A stretch of 5,922 nt of DNA from DATFYI01 sp035315125 (GCA_035315125.1 DATFYI010000329.1:1-5922); one strand, 5' to 3'; shown: positions 1 to 5,922, counted from the first letter of the stretch. The notes: generated by a model not told the origin, from the letters alone. Made by a program: numbers and translations.

Positions 1-2823
1 GCGCCGGTCCAGGGTTGTGGCAGGCGGCAGCACGATCTCTTCTTCCACTCCGCTAATGTTGCCAAAAAAGCTCATCTGGCCGCTTTGGGCAGCGCGCAAA
101 TGGCTATTGCTAACTGCCAATATCTGATCGAGCGCTTCGAGCAAGGCTTTACGGGCTCCAAATGCCTCCAGCGCTCCGACCCTGATCAGACATTCCAGCG
201 ATCGTTTGCCGACCTGGCGTAGGTCAACCCGCCGGGCAAAATCGGTCAGGTCGCGGAATGGACTATTGCGGCGCGCTTGCAAGATCAGCTCTATCGAGTT
301 TTGGCCCACGTTTTTAACGGCGCCCATACCGAACCGGATAGCCGGTTTTTGATCGGGTTGGTCCTCAATGGTAAAATCCCAACCGCTACTGTTGACGTCC
401 GGGGGTAAAATGTCTACGCCCATGCTGCGGCAGTCGGCCACATAGAAGGCGACTTTGCTGGCTTCATTTTTCGAAGCTGAGAGCAGGGCCGCCATATATT
501 CAACGGTGTAATGGGTCTTCAAATAGGCCGTCTGGACGGCAATAATGCCATAATCTGCGGCATGGCTTTTGTTAAAGCCGTAGCGGGCAAACTCTTCCCA
601 ATCGGCGAAGATCTTTTCGGCGGTTTCTTGCGGAATGCCGCGTTCGCTTGCGCCTTCTACAAATTTATGCTGGTGCTTTTGCAGCTTATCTTTTTGTTTT
701 TTGGCGATAGCCTTGCGCAAGTCATCCGATTCGGAGAGGGAATATCCGGCCAGATCGACGGCGGCACGCATAATCTGTTCCTGGTAAACCGGTATGCCAT
801 AGGTTTCCTCAAAGATGGGCTTGAGGGTTGGATGGAGATAGACGGTCGGTTCCTCTTCATGCATGCGGTGTATGTAGAGCGGAATAAATTCCAGAGGTCC
901 CGGGCGATAAAGAGCTACCATGGCGATAATATGCGAGAGGTTCTTGGGCTTCATCTGAACCAGATAACGGGTCATGCCGTTGCCTTCCAGTTGGAAGACG
1001 CCGGCGGTATGCCCTGCGCCCATTAATTGGAAAGTGTCCGGGTCGTCCAGTGGAATATTGTGCAGGTTCAGTTGAACGCCATGGCGCTGGGCGATCAGAT
1101 CGCAGGCCCGCTGCATGACGGTTAGCGTGGAGAGACCCAGGAAGTCCACTTTCAACAACCCCAAGGATTCCACAATCGACATCTCGAACTGCGAGATGGA
1201 TTTAATAGGGCTTTCTTCCGAGCCGCTGGTCGGCCGGTGCAACGGGGCGTAGGTGACGATTGGCTGGTCGGTGATAATAACACCGGCAGCGTGTGTGCCG
1301 GCATTACGAACCACCCCTTCCATGTGGGCGGCAGTGTCGATCAACTCTTTCAAATAGGTAGTCTGGGGATCGTCGTAAATCTGTTTGAACTCGGGCACCT
1401 GCTCGATGGTTTCCTGGATAGTGATGGGCTTGCCGGGGATGGCCGGGATCAATTTGGCGACGCGATCCACTTCGGTCAGGGGAATGTCCATCACGCGGCC
1501 GACGTCACGGATGGCGGCGCGGGCTCCCAGGGTGCCAAAGGTAATAATCTGGGCGACTTTATCGTGGCCGTATTTTTTTGCGCAGTATTCCATGATTTGG
1601 GCGCGCTTATCATCCTGGAAATCCAGGTCAATATCGGGCATTGAAATACGACCGGGGTTAAGGAAACGCTCGAAGATCAGGTCGTGGTTAATTGGTTCGA
1701 CCAGTGTAATATCGAGGGCATAGGCTACCAGCGAGCCGGCAGCCGAGCCACGGGCGTTATACCAGATGCCCTGATCGCGCGCCTGGCGGCACAAGTCCGA
1801 AACGATCAAGAAATAAGTGTCGAAGCCCATCTGGTGGATGACCGAAAGCTCGTATTCCAGTCGCTGGCGAACCACAGGATCGTCGGCGCGTTCACCATAG
1901 CGCTCCCGCAGGCCTTTTTCACACAGGCCACGCAAGAAGCTCTCGGGGGTGCAGCCTTCCGGCACATTGAAAAGCGGCAGGTGATAGCCGGTCGGTTTCA
2001 AATCGACCTGGCAGCGTTCGGCGATCAACAATGTATTTTCGATGGCGCCGGGTACGTCTGCAAACAGGCTGGCCATCTCTTGCGGTGAGCGAAGATAATA
2101 GGAATGATCGGTCATGCGCATGCGGTTGGGGTCGCTCAGCAAAGATCCGGTCTGAATGCACAGCAGAATATCCTGGAAGCGCCAATCCTCAGGCTCGATG
2201 TAGTGGACGTCATTGGTAGCCACGTAGCGGGCGTTATAATGCTTGCCGATATCGAGCAGGGCGTTATTGATGCGATCCAGCTCGGAAATGTTGTGTTTCT
2301 GGAGCTCGATAAAGAAATGTTCCGGCCCGAAGACCTGGTAATACCAATCCAGCTTGCTGCGGGCAGCCTGCAGATCCTGGTCGAGTATGGCACGCGGCAC
2401 TTCGGCCGACATACAGCCCGAGGTACAGATGAGACCTTCGGCGTGACTGGCCAAAAAATCGTGATCGATGCGGGGATAGTAGTAAAAACCTTCTAACTGT
2501 GAAGCGCTGGCGATGGCCAGCAGGTTGCGGTAGCCGGTATCATTCTCAGCCAGCAAGAGCAGGTGAGAGGAATGTTTGTCCTGCTTGCCGTCCTTATCGG
2601 TCATACGGCGGGCAGACAGGTAGCCTTCCAAACCAATCAACGGTTTGATGCCGGCGGCATTGGCGGCGTTGTAAAACTCGATCACCCCGAACATGGTGCC
2701 GTGGTCGGTCAGGGCCACGGCCGGCATGCCCAGCTCCTGGGTGTGTTTAACCAGCTTCTTGAGGTTGCTGAAGCCGTCCAGAAGCGAGTATTCAGAATGA
2801 ACGTGAAGATGGACGAAAGACAT
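1..2823 (-). CDS. dnaE: DNA polymerase III alpha subunit (DnaE), 3' end beyond the left edge
   Basis: Catalytic subunit of the replicative DNA polymerase (C-family), acting in the cytoplasm in the holoenzyme with the beta clamp. The visible 941 residues align almost residue for residue with known DnaE landmarks. The N-terminal PHP domain (about 1-270) begins MSFVHLHVHSEYSLLDG and retains H7, H9, D16, H41, E66, H87, C137, D205 and H207, the nine-ligand metal set known from PHP-exonuclease DnaE1 proteins. The palm carries PDIDLDF with catalytic D397 and D399, and KVDFLGL with D560. Fingers and helix-hairpin-helix regions follow (AVKNVGQNS near 830), then a clamp-binding motif QMSFF at 916-920. 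The OB-fold and tau-binding C-terminus lie outside the window. The ATG start is supported by the canonical MSFVHLH opening and by a promoter upstream. No strong Shine-Dalgarno is seen; GGTAGG lies a few bases upstream. The intact PHP site and length argue for DnaE1 rather than an ImuC-type polymerase. Confidence 0.97.
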   Translation of the reverse strand, partial: MSFVHLHVHSEYSLLDGFSNLKKLVKHTQELGMPAVALTDHGTMFGVIEFYNAANAAGIKPLIGLEGYLSARRMTDKDGKQDKHSSHLLLLAENDTGYRNLLAIASASQLEGFYYYPRIDHDFLASHAEGLICTSGCMSAEVPRAILDQDLQAARSKLDWYYQVFGPEHFFIELQKHNISELDRINNALLDIGKHYNARYVATNDVHYIEPEDWRFQDILLCIQTGSLLSDPNRMRMTDHSYYLRSPQEMASLFADVPGAIENTLLIAERCQVDLKPTGYHLPLFNVPEGCTPESFLRGLCEKGLRERYGERADDPVVRQRLEYELSVIHQMGFDTYFLIVSDLCRQARDQGIWYNARGSAAGSLVAYALDITLVEPINHDLIFERFLNPGRISMPDIDLDFQDDKRAQIMEYCAKKYGHDKVAQIITFGTLGARAAIRDVGRVMDIPLTEVDRVAKLIPAIPGKPITIQETIEQVPEFKQIYDDPQTTYLKELIDTAAHMEGVVRNAGTHAAGVIITDQPIVTYAPLHRPTSGSEESPIKSISQFEMSIVESLGLLKVDFLGLSTLTVMQRACDLIAQRHGVQLNLHNIPLDDPDTFQLMGAGHTAGVFQLEGNGMTRYLVQMKPKNLSHIIAMVALYRPGPLEFIPLYIHRMHEEEPTVYLHPTLKPIFEETYGIPVYQEQIMRAAVDLAGYSLSESDDLRKAIAKKQKDKLQKHQHKFVEGASERGIPQETAEKIFADWEEFARYGFNKSHAADYGIIAVQTAYLKTHYTVEYMAALLSASKNEASKVAFYVADCRSMGVDILPPDVNSSGWDFTIEDQPDQKPAIRFGMGAVKNVGQNSIELILQARRNSPFRDLTDFARRVDLRQVGKRSLECLIRVGALEAFGARKALLEALDQILAVSNSHLRAAQSGQMSFFGNISGVEEEIVLPPATTLDRR

Positions 2824-2878
2824 GATGGCCTACCGCTATTAATAAATTTGATATCCGCACCTGACCTGCACTTTTTTT

Positions 2879-2887
2879 ATTATAGCA
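2879..2887 (-). promoter_or_regulatory. Extended -10 promoter of dnaE
   Basis: Read on the minus strand this is TGCTATAAT, a perfect -10 hexamer (2879-2884) preceded by the TGn extension. Transcription would start near 2872, giving a leader of about 49 nt before the dnaE ATG. No good TTGACA-like -35 lies 16-18 bp upstream (the best is TTATCT), which fits an extended -10 promoter. Confidence 0.6.
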
Positions 2888-2939
2888 TGTCGATCGAAAG
2901 GGAGATAATTTATTAACATGAGAAAGATGTGCAAGTATT

Positions 2940-2977
2940 TTGCCAGAGATCATACCGCTTGATTAATATCGTACAAT
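2940..2977 (+). promoter_or_regulatory. Weak candidate promoter for the HTH_42 gene
   Basis: The 227-bp divergent region 2824-3050 must hold the promoter of the plus-strand gene unless it is transcribed from elsewhere. Two weak options are visible: TTGCCA (2940-2945) with TAATAT (2964-2969) at 18-bp spacing, and TACAAT (2972-2977) without a recognisable -35. Neither is convincing alone. No other gene or RNA is seen in this stretch. Confidence 0.25.
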
Positions 2978-3050
2978 AATTGGAGTTCGAAGGGAACAAT
3001 AGGTTGGCGATATGCACAAGTTCCGTGGCCGTTTTTGGTGAGGAGGAATA

Positions 3051-4136
3051 ATGACGAAGGCGGAGATTGCCCTTCAAAGGCTGCGCCAACAACAACTCTT
3101 GCAACCGGTATTTGAAAAGCCGGAGGATGTGGTTGTTTGGCTGGGCGCGATGCAGGCACAGGATTTTGGTGGGGCGAAATGGGCGGTTTCACAACGCACG
3201 ACCGGCCTCACAGACCTGGCGTTGGAGCAGGCTTTTGCCAGCGGTGCCATCCTACGAACGCACATCCTGCGGCCGACGTGGCATTTTGTCACCCCGGCCG
3301 ATATCCGCTGGATGCTGTCGCTCACGGCTCCACGGGTTAAGGCGTTTAATGCTTCTTACTACCGAAGGCTTGAATTGGACCAGGTGGTCTTTGCACAGAG
3401 CAACGCTGTCCTGGTAAAAGCGCTGCAGGGCCGCAAGCAACTAACGCGCTCGGAACTGGGCGTGATTCTCCAGAATGCCGGCATCGATACGCATGAGCTA
3501 TTGCGATTAACTTACATTATGTTAAATGCCGAACTGGATGGGATCGTGTGCAGCGGGGGGCGTCGCGGCAAACAATTTACCTACGCGCTGCTGGATGAAC
3601 GCGCACCGGAACCCCGGCCTTTAGAGCCTAAAGAAGCATTGGCCGAGCTTATCCGGCGCTATTTCACGGGGCATGGACCGGCCACAATCAATGATTTTGT
3701 ATGGTGGTCGGGGCTGACTGTAGCCGACGTCAAAGCCGGCCTAGAAATGATCTCCCCTGAACTGGCATATGAGATGATCGATGATCAGACTTATTGGTTC
3801 CCAAACTCTATGCCTCCGGCGGCAAGAGTATCTCCAGTTGTTCATCTACTGCCGAATTATGACGAATATATCGTCGGTTACACAGACCGCACTGCGGCAT
3901 TTGATGTACTGGATACCAAAATGGCAAACCCACGTGATAAAATTGTATTCAACTCCACGCTAGTTATTGATGGGCGGGTATCCGGCACCTGGAAACGCAC
4001 GATCAACAAAGGCCAGGTTCTTCTCACAATCAGCACCTTTACCCGTCTAAGTGTGGACGAAGAAAACGCCCTGAATGCCGCTGTACGGCGTTATGGGGAA
4101 TTCCAGGCTTTGCCAGTACTGATGGATTTTAATTAG
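3051..4136 (+). CDS. HTH_42 (AlkZ/YcaQ-like) winged-helix protein, putative DNA glycosylase
   Basis: A 361-residue protein of the winged-helix HTH_42 family (COG3214 type), full length for the family. Characterised relatives (Streptomyces AlkZ, E. coli YcaQ/AlkX) are DNA glycosylases that unhook interstrand crosslinks or remove bulky N7-alkyl purines. The AlkZ-type catalytic motif Q-x-Q is present as Q35-A36-Q37 in the segment GAMQAQDFGGAKWAV, close to AlkZ Q37/Q39. Other family hallmarks are LRTHILRPTWHFV (68-80), GHGPATINDFVWWSGL (207-222), LLPNYDEYIVGYTDR (266-280) and GTWKR (312-316). There is no signal peptide or membrane segment, so it is cytoplasmic. The ATG follows a strong Shine-Dalgarno, AGGAGG (3041-3046). 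It ends with TAG. It is divergent from dnaE and has its own leader. Family membership is firm; glycosylase activity and substrate are inferred from the motif. Confidence 0.9.
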   Translation: MTKAEIALQRLRQQQLLQPVFEKPEDVVVWLGAMQAQDFGGAKWAVSQRTTGLTDLALEQAFASGAILRTHILRPTWHFVTPADIRWMLSLTAPRVKAFNASYYRRLELDQVVFAQSNAVLVKALQGRKQLTRSELGVILQNAGIDTHELLRLTYIMLNAELDGIVCSGGRRGKQFTYALLDERAPEPRPLEPKEALAELIRRYFTGHGPATINDFVWWSGLTVADVKAGLEMISPELAYEMIDDQTYWFPNSMPPAARVSPVVHLLPNYDEYIVGYTDRTAAFDVLDTKMANPRDKIVFNSTLVIDGRVSGTWKRTINKGQVLLTISTFTRLSVDEENALNAAVRRYGEFQALPVLMDFN

Positions 4137-4144
4137 CTTATTGG

Positions 4145-4156
4145 TTTGATATCAAA
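4145..4156. repeat. 12-bp perfect palindrome TTTGATATCAAA
   Basis: A perfect palindrome lies 9 bp after the stop of the HTH_42 gene and 55 bp before the -35 of the LUD gene. Nine of its bases (TTTGATATC) recur at 2847-2855 in the dnaE leader. It could be an operator, but AT-rich palindromes of this size also arise by chance. Confidence 0.3.
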
Positions 4157-4174
4157 TTACTTCAATTATAAATA

Positions 4175-4194
4175 TTTGTTGCCTAAGCAACAGA
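4175..4194 (+). terminator. Weak hairpin after the HTH_42 gene
   Basis: An 8-bp stem (TTTGTTGC pairing with GCAACAGA through one T-G pair) encloses a CTAA tetraloop 38 bp after the stop codon. No T-tract follows, so it is at best a poor intrinsic terminator. It may only protect the transcript end. Confidence 0.3.
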
Positions 4195-4210
4195 AATCGG
4201 TGTTTGTTGG

Positions 4211-4238
4211 TTGATTAGTTGGCCGTTCGTTTTATAAT
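4211..4238 (+). promoter_or_regulatory. Promoter of the LUD gene (-35 TTGATT, -10 TATAAT)
   Basis: TTGATT at 4211-4216 and a perfect TATAAT at 4233-4238 are separated by 16 bp. Transcription would begin near 4245, leaving a leader of about 50-65 nt. This position rules out the upstream TTG (4219) as the start of the LUD protein, because that codon lies within the promoter. It may also drive the membrane-protein gene downstream. Confidence 0.65.
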
Positions 4239-4243
4239 CAAAC

Positions 4244-4307
4244 TATACAACTTTTGTTTAATACACGACGGTTGTATAAATGTAAATCTAACAAGGATGT
4301 TTATACA
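4244..4307 (+). promoter_or_regulatory. Overlapping inverted repeats in the LUD leader
   Basis: Three related arms are present: TATACAAC (4244-4251), GTTGTATAAA (4271-4280) and TTTATACA (4300-4307). The middle arm can pair perfectly over 8 bp with either the first (4271-4278) or the third (4273-4280), each time across a 19-nt spacer. The second stem extends to 11 bp with two G-U pairs and would enclose AAGG and the ATG at 4297 in or beside its loop. The arrangement fits either an operator for a dimeric regulator at +1 or alternative RNA hairpins controlling translation. Which one, if any, cannot be told from sequence alone. Confidence 0.4.
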
Positions 4308-4938
4308 CGTGGAAACTGCATCGACACAAATCAAACCATTTGACCGGTTAGCTTCAGAGGAGCAGATTGAGCGTACCACGAAGGCGCTGGAAGCCAACGG
4401 TTTTCATACCCTGATTACTGAAAATGGCGATGAGGCACGTAAATTGTTTTTTGAGCTTTTACCCGAAGGCGCTCAGGTGCATCAGGGCGCTTCAATTACA
4501 TTGGAGCAGACCGGGATCACGACTCGTATAGAGCAATCTGGTTGTTATCAGGCATTACGCCCTAAGCTGCGCTCCATGGACCGCCAAACCCAGGCGGACG
4601 AAATGCGACGGCTGGGAGCCAGCCCGGATTACATGACGGGCTCAGTCCAGGCGATCACTGAAGATGGGCACGTCCTGGCCGTTTCAGCCGGTGGCAGCCA
4701 GCTTGGGCCATATGTCTACGGTGCCGGTAAGGTAATCTGGGTGATTGGCGCTCAAAAAATAGTCAAGGACCTGAATGAGGCCTTCCGAAGGGTTGAAGAA
4801 TATGTTTATCCATTGGAAGATGCACGCATGCAGAAGCTGGCAGGTATTCATTCCAGCCTGAATAAGATATTAATATTCAATAAAGAACGCCCCGGCCGTA
4901 TTACAATCATTCTGGTTAAAGAAGTGCTGGGTAATTAA
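4297..4938 (+). CDS. LUD-domain protein (LutC/YkgG-like lactate utilisation family)
   Basis: A protein of about 213 residues made of one LUD domain (formerly DUF162). LutC in LutABC-type lactate oxidation systems belongs to this family, but many stand-alone copies like this one have no proven role. Family features include FDRLASEEQIERTTKALEANGF near the N-terminus, NGDEARKLFFELLPEGAQVHQGASITLEQTG, the glycine-rich VLAVSAGGSQLGPYVYGAGKVIWVIGAQK, and the C-terminal SLNKILIFNKE, PGRITIILVKEVLGN. No Cys-rich iron-sulfur motif is present and no LutA or LutB gene is adjacent. It is cytoplasmic. Start choice: ATG 4297 is the first ATG after the promoter but abuts its AAGG. GTG 4309 (209 residues) has AAGGA 11 nt upstream and is about equally likely. 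An upstream TTG frame extension is rejected. The next gene starts 33 bp after the TAA with no terminator between, so an operon is plausible. Confidence 0.9.
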   Translation: MFIHVETASTQIKPFDRLASEEQIERTTKALEANGFHTLITENGDEARKLFFELLPEGAQVHQGASITLEQTGITTRIEQSGCYQALRPKLRSMDRQTQADEMRRLGASPDYMTGSVQAITEDGHVLAVSAGGSQLGPYVYGAGKVIWVIGAQKIVKDLNEAFRRVEEYVYPLEDARMQKLAGIHSSLNKILIFNKERPGRITIILVKEVLGN

Positions 4939-4971
4939 TTGAGAACCCTCTAAGGACTTTGGGGCCTGCCT

Positions 4972-5418
4972 ATGAAATTGGAAAACCGATTTGGAATGAG
5001 CTCAGATCCTGAATCGAACCCACCCGACAGCCCAATAACCGGTGCAGTATGCATTCCTAACATCAGCACTCGCGAGCGACGCAAGCGGTTGTTGTCTGGT
5101 GGGGTGATGCTCCTCATCAGTCTAGTTATTCTGGGTGCATTGATGGCATTTGGCGTAAGCCGCTGGTGGCGGCTGATCCTATTTCCCTTGTTTGCGGGTG
5201 CATGGTCGGGTTTCTTCCAGTGGCGGGATAAGACCTGAGTAGGCCTTTCGGCGCGAGGTTCGCGCCAGTTGGGTGATGCGGTTGAAAAGATCGAAGATGC
5301 GGCCGAGCTGGCGCAAGTACGCCGGCAGGCTCGCGTGGTACAGATGAAAAGCCTGTTGGTTGGCATCGCCATGACTTTGTTAGCACTGGCGTTACCGGCT
5401 TTTACTTGGATAATTTGA
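4972..5418 (+). CDS. Small three-TM membrane protein, candidate selenoprotein (Sec at TGA 5236-5238)
   Basis: The frame reads 88 codons to a TGA, then 59 more in the same frame to a second TGA (5416-5418), giving 148 residues if the first TGA is selenocysteine. Visible parts: a polar N-terminus, C27-I-P-N, a basic RERRKR (34-39), TM1 (about 40-62), RWWR (64-67), TM2 (about 66-82), FFQWRDKT then residue 89, a charged helix (about 102-124, VEKIEDAAELAQVRRQARVV) and TM3 (about 127-147). From memory, relatives have Cys at position 89 (KTCV) and the same following helix and TM; I cannot verify this here. Positive-inside logic places C27 and residue 89 on the cytoplasmic face. Function is unknown; a thiol/selenol redox role is a guess. 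The ATG has only a weak GGGG Shine-Dalgarno, and ATG 4996 is possible. The extended gene ends 3 bp from the convergent HAD gene. Alternative: a nonsense-mutated gene or a truncated 88-residue protein. Confidence 0.68.
5239..5274 (+). promoter_or_regulatory. Candidate bacterial SECIS element downstream of the in-frame TGA
   Basis: A 6-bp GC-rich stem, GGCGCG (5250-5255) with CGCGCC (5261-5266), closes an AGGTT apical loop (5256-5260); A-T closure would make it 7 bp with a GGT loop. Weaker pairing of CCT (5244-5246) with GGG (5271-5273) extends it across an internal loop containing Us. GGT begins 18 nt after the TGA. In E. coli fdhF the AGGUCU loop puts GGU at the same distance, and the seventh codon after UGA is GGU in both. 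This fits the bacterial rule of a hairpin loop 16-37 nt downstream with a G among the first two loop bases. It lacks the clean bulged U three pairs below the loop that fdhF has. Confidence 0.6.
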
Positions 5419-5421
5419 GGG

Positions 5422-5922
5422 TCAGCTATTTACCGGCCAGTTTTTTAATAACTGCGGTAGCTCACTGAGATTTGTTATGGTGGCATCTGGCAGGATAGTG
5501 TCTTCATGTGCGCGGTTAGCGGAGGTGTCAGCACGCCGGGTAATCCAAATGCTGGATAAACCGGCGTTGTGGGCGCCCAGAATATCAGCCCCCAGGGTGT
5601 CGCCGACCATGACGGCCTGATGCGGTTGGATGCCCATTTGCTTAAGAGCCAACTCGAAGATACGCGCTGCCGGCTTTCGCACGCCGACTTCGGCTGAAAT
5701 GATGACTACCTCAAAAAAGTGACGCAGTCGGGTTTTATCGAATAAGGTAAGAGCGTCTTTGGCATCACCGGCATTGGAAATCAGACCCAGCCGGTAGCCG
5801 AGAGAATGTAATTCCTCGATCGTTGAATGCGCATCGGCTTCGACCTTCCAGTGGGTTTGAGTAATTTTATATAAAGAGTCTAATGCCAGGCGGGTATGCT
5901 CAGGCGGCGGGTCGTGGTAACC
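5422..5922 (-). CDS. HAD-superfamily hydrolase, 5' end beyond the right edge
   Basis: The 166 C-terminal residues of a haloacid-dehalogenase-like hydrolase (HAD-IA type), a Mg2+-dependent phosphatase family that works through an aspartyl-phosphate intermediate. In the visible fragment, motif II is LGLISNAGD (S49 then N50), motif III is VGVRKPAARIF with K83, and motif IV is MVGDTLGADI with G107-D108 and D113. The nucleophile motif I (DxDxT) and most of the cap lie beyond the window. The frame is open to the edge: the GTG at 5682 is an internal valine in VGVRKP, not a start. No signal or membrane segment is seen. The substrate cannot be named; phosphoglycolate- or nucleotide-phosphatase-like enzymes share this motif layout. 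It converges on the membrane-protein gene with a 3-bp gap and no evident terminator. Confidence 0.92.
   Translation of the reverse strand, partial: GYHDPPPEHTRLALDSLYKITQTHWKVEADAHSTIEELHSLGYRLGLISNAGDAKDALTLFDKTRLRHFFEVVIISAEVGVRKPAARIFELALKQMGIQPHQAVMVGDTLGADILGAHNAGLSSIWITRRADTSANRAHEDTILPDATITNLSELPQLLKNWPVNS

Noticed and set aside
2890..2897. TCGATCGA palindrome in the dnaE promoter spacer
   Set aside because: An 8-bp palindrome with no second copy seen in the intergenic regions; too short to call an operator.
511..2916. Several open frames of 60-171 codons on the plus strand and other minus frames across 511-2916
   Set aside because: All lie over the dnaE frame, which is identified beyond doubt by catalytic and PHP motifs; the others are shadow frames with no recognisable family.
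2913..3440. Minus-strand and alternate plus-strand frames near the start of the HTH_42 gene
   Set aside because: They overlap a well-supported gene with AGGAGG and family motifs; none shows recognisable protein features.
4219..4296. TTG-initiated N-terminal extension of the LUD protein (26 extra residues)
   Set aside because: The TTG lies between the -35 and -10 elements of a good promoter, the extra residues do not resemble the family, and there is no Shine-Dalgarno.
4939..4971. Possible intrinsic terminator between the LUD and membrane-protein genes
   Set aside because: Only a 3-bp CCC/GGG pairing is available and no T-tract follows.
5236..5238. Genome-wide TGA reassignment (for example to Trp or Gly)
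   Set aside because: The 941 visible dnaE codons and the HTH_42 and LUD frames contain no in-frame TGA; tryptophans are encoded by TGG, and the HAD gene appears to end at TGA. A site-specific event fits better.
5236..5239. Frameshift as the cause of the interrupted membrane-protein frame
   Set aside because: The downstream coding-like sequence is in the same frame as the upstream part, so no indel is needed; only the TGA codon interrupts.
4950..5386. Minus-strand frames of 140 and 86 codons over the membrane-protein gene
   Set aside because: They are antisense to a plus-strand frame with clear TM segments and family-like motifs, and their low-complexity, Arg/Pro/Ser-rich sequence looks like shadow coding.

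Overview
The window looks like a chromosomal segment of a moderately GC-rich, non-proteobacterial bacterium. The protein styles (a DnaE with an intact PHP metal site, an HTH_42 protein, a stand-alone LUD protein and a small CxPN/RWWR membrane protein) suggest Chloroflexota, perhaps Anaerolineae. That assignment is an inference from remembered family resemblance, not from a search. No mobile elements, tRNA, rRNA or CRISPR arrays are visible.

Layout: positions 1-2823 (minus strand) hold the first 941 codons of dnaE, the replicative DNA polymerase III alpha subunit; its C-terminus runs off the left edge. A 227-bp divergent intergenic region carries a clear extended -10 promoter for dnaE and a strong Shine-Dalgarno for the plus-strand gene at 3051-4136. 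That gene encodes an HTH_42 (AlkZ/YcaQ-type) protein whose QAQ motif marks it as a probable DNA glycosylase for bulky or crosslinked alkyl adducts. A 160-bp gap follows, with a TTGATT-16-TATAAT promoter and a leader containing overlapping inverted repeats. A LUD-domain (LutC-like) protein is at 4297-4938, and 33 bp later a small membrane-protein gene begins at 4972. At the right edge, on the minus strand, is the C-terminal 166 codons of a HAD-family phosphatase.

The main discovery is in the small membrane-protein gene. Its reading frame meets a TGA at 5236-5238 after 88 codons, yet the same frame continues for 59 codons. This stretch looks like real coding sequence: an amphipathic charged helix followed by a third transmembrane segment. 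It ends 3 bp from the convergent HAD gene. Immediately after the TGA is a GC-rich hairpin with an AGGTT apical loop. Its GGU starts exactly 18 nt after the TGA, the same position and frame as the GGU in the Escherichia coli fdhF selenocysteine insertion element. As I recall the family, cysteine normally sits at this position (KTC). The best reading is a selenoprotein of 148 residues with selenocysteine at residue 89, in a family I do not know as a described selenoprotein; a TGC/TGT-to-TGA nonsense mutation is the main alternative.

How the genes work together: dnaE and the putative glycosylase are divergently arranged replication/repair functions with separate promoters. The LUD gene and the candidate selenoprotein gene are close, codirectional and may be co-transcribed from the promoter at 4211-4238, which hints at a shared redox role. 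That link is inference only.
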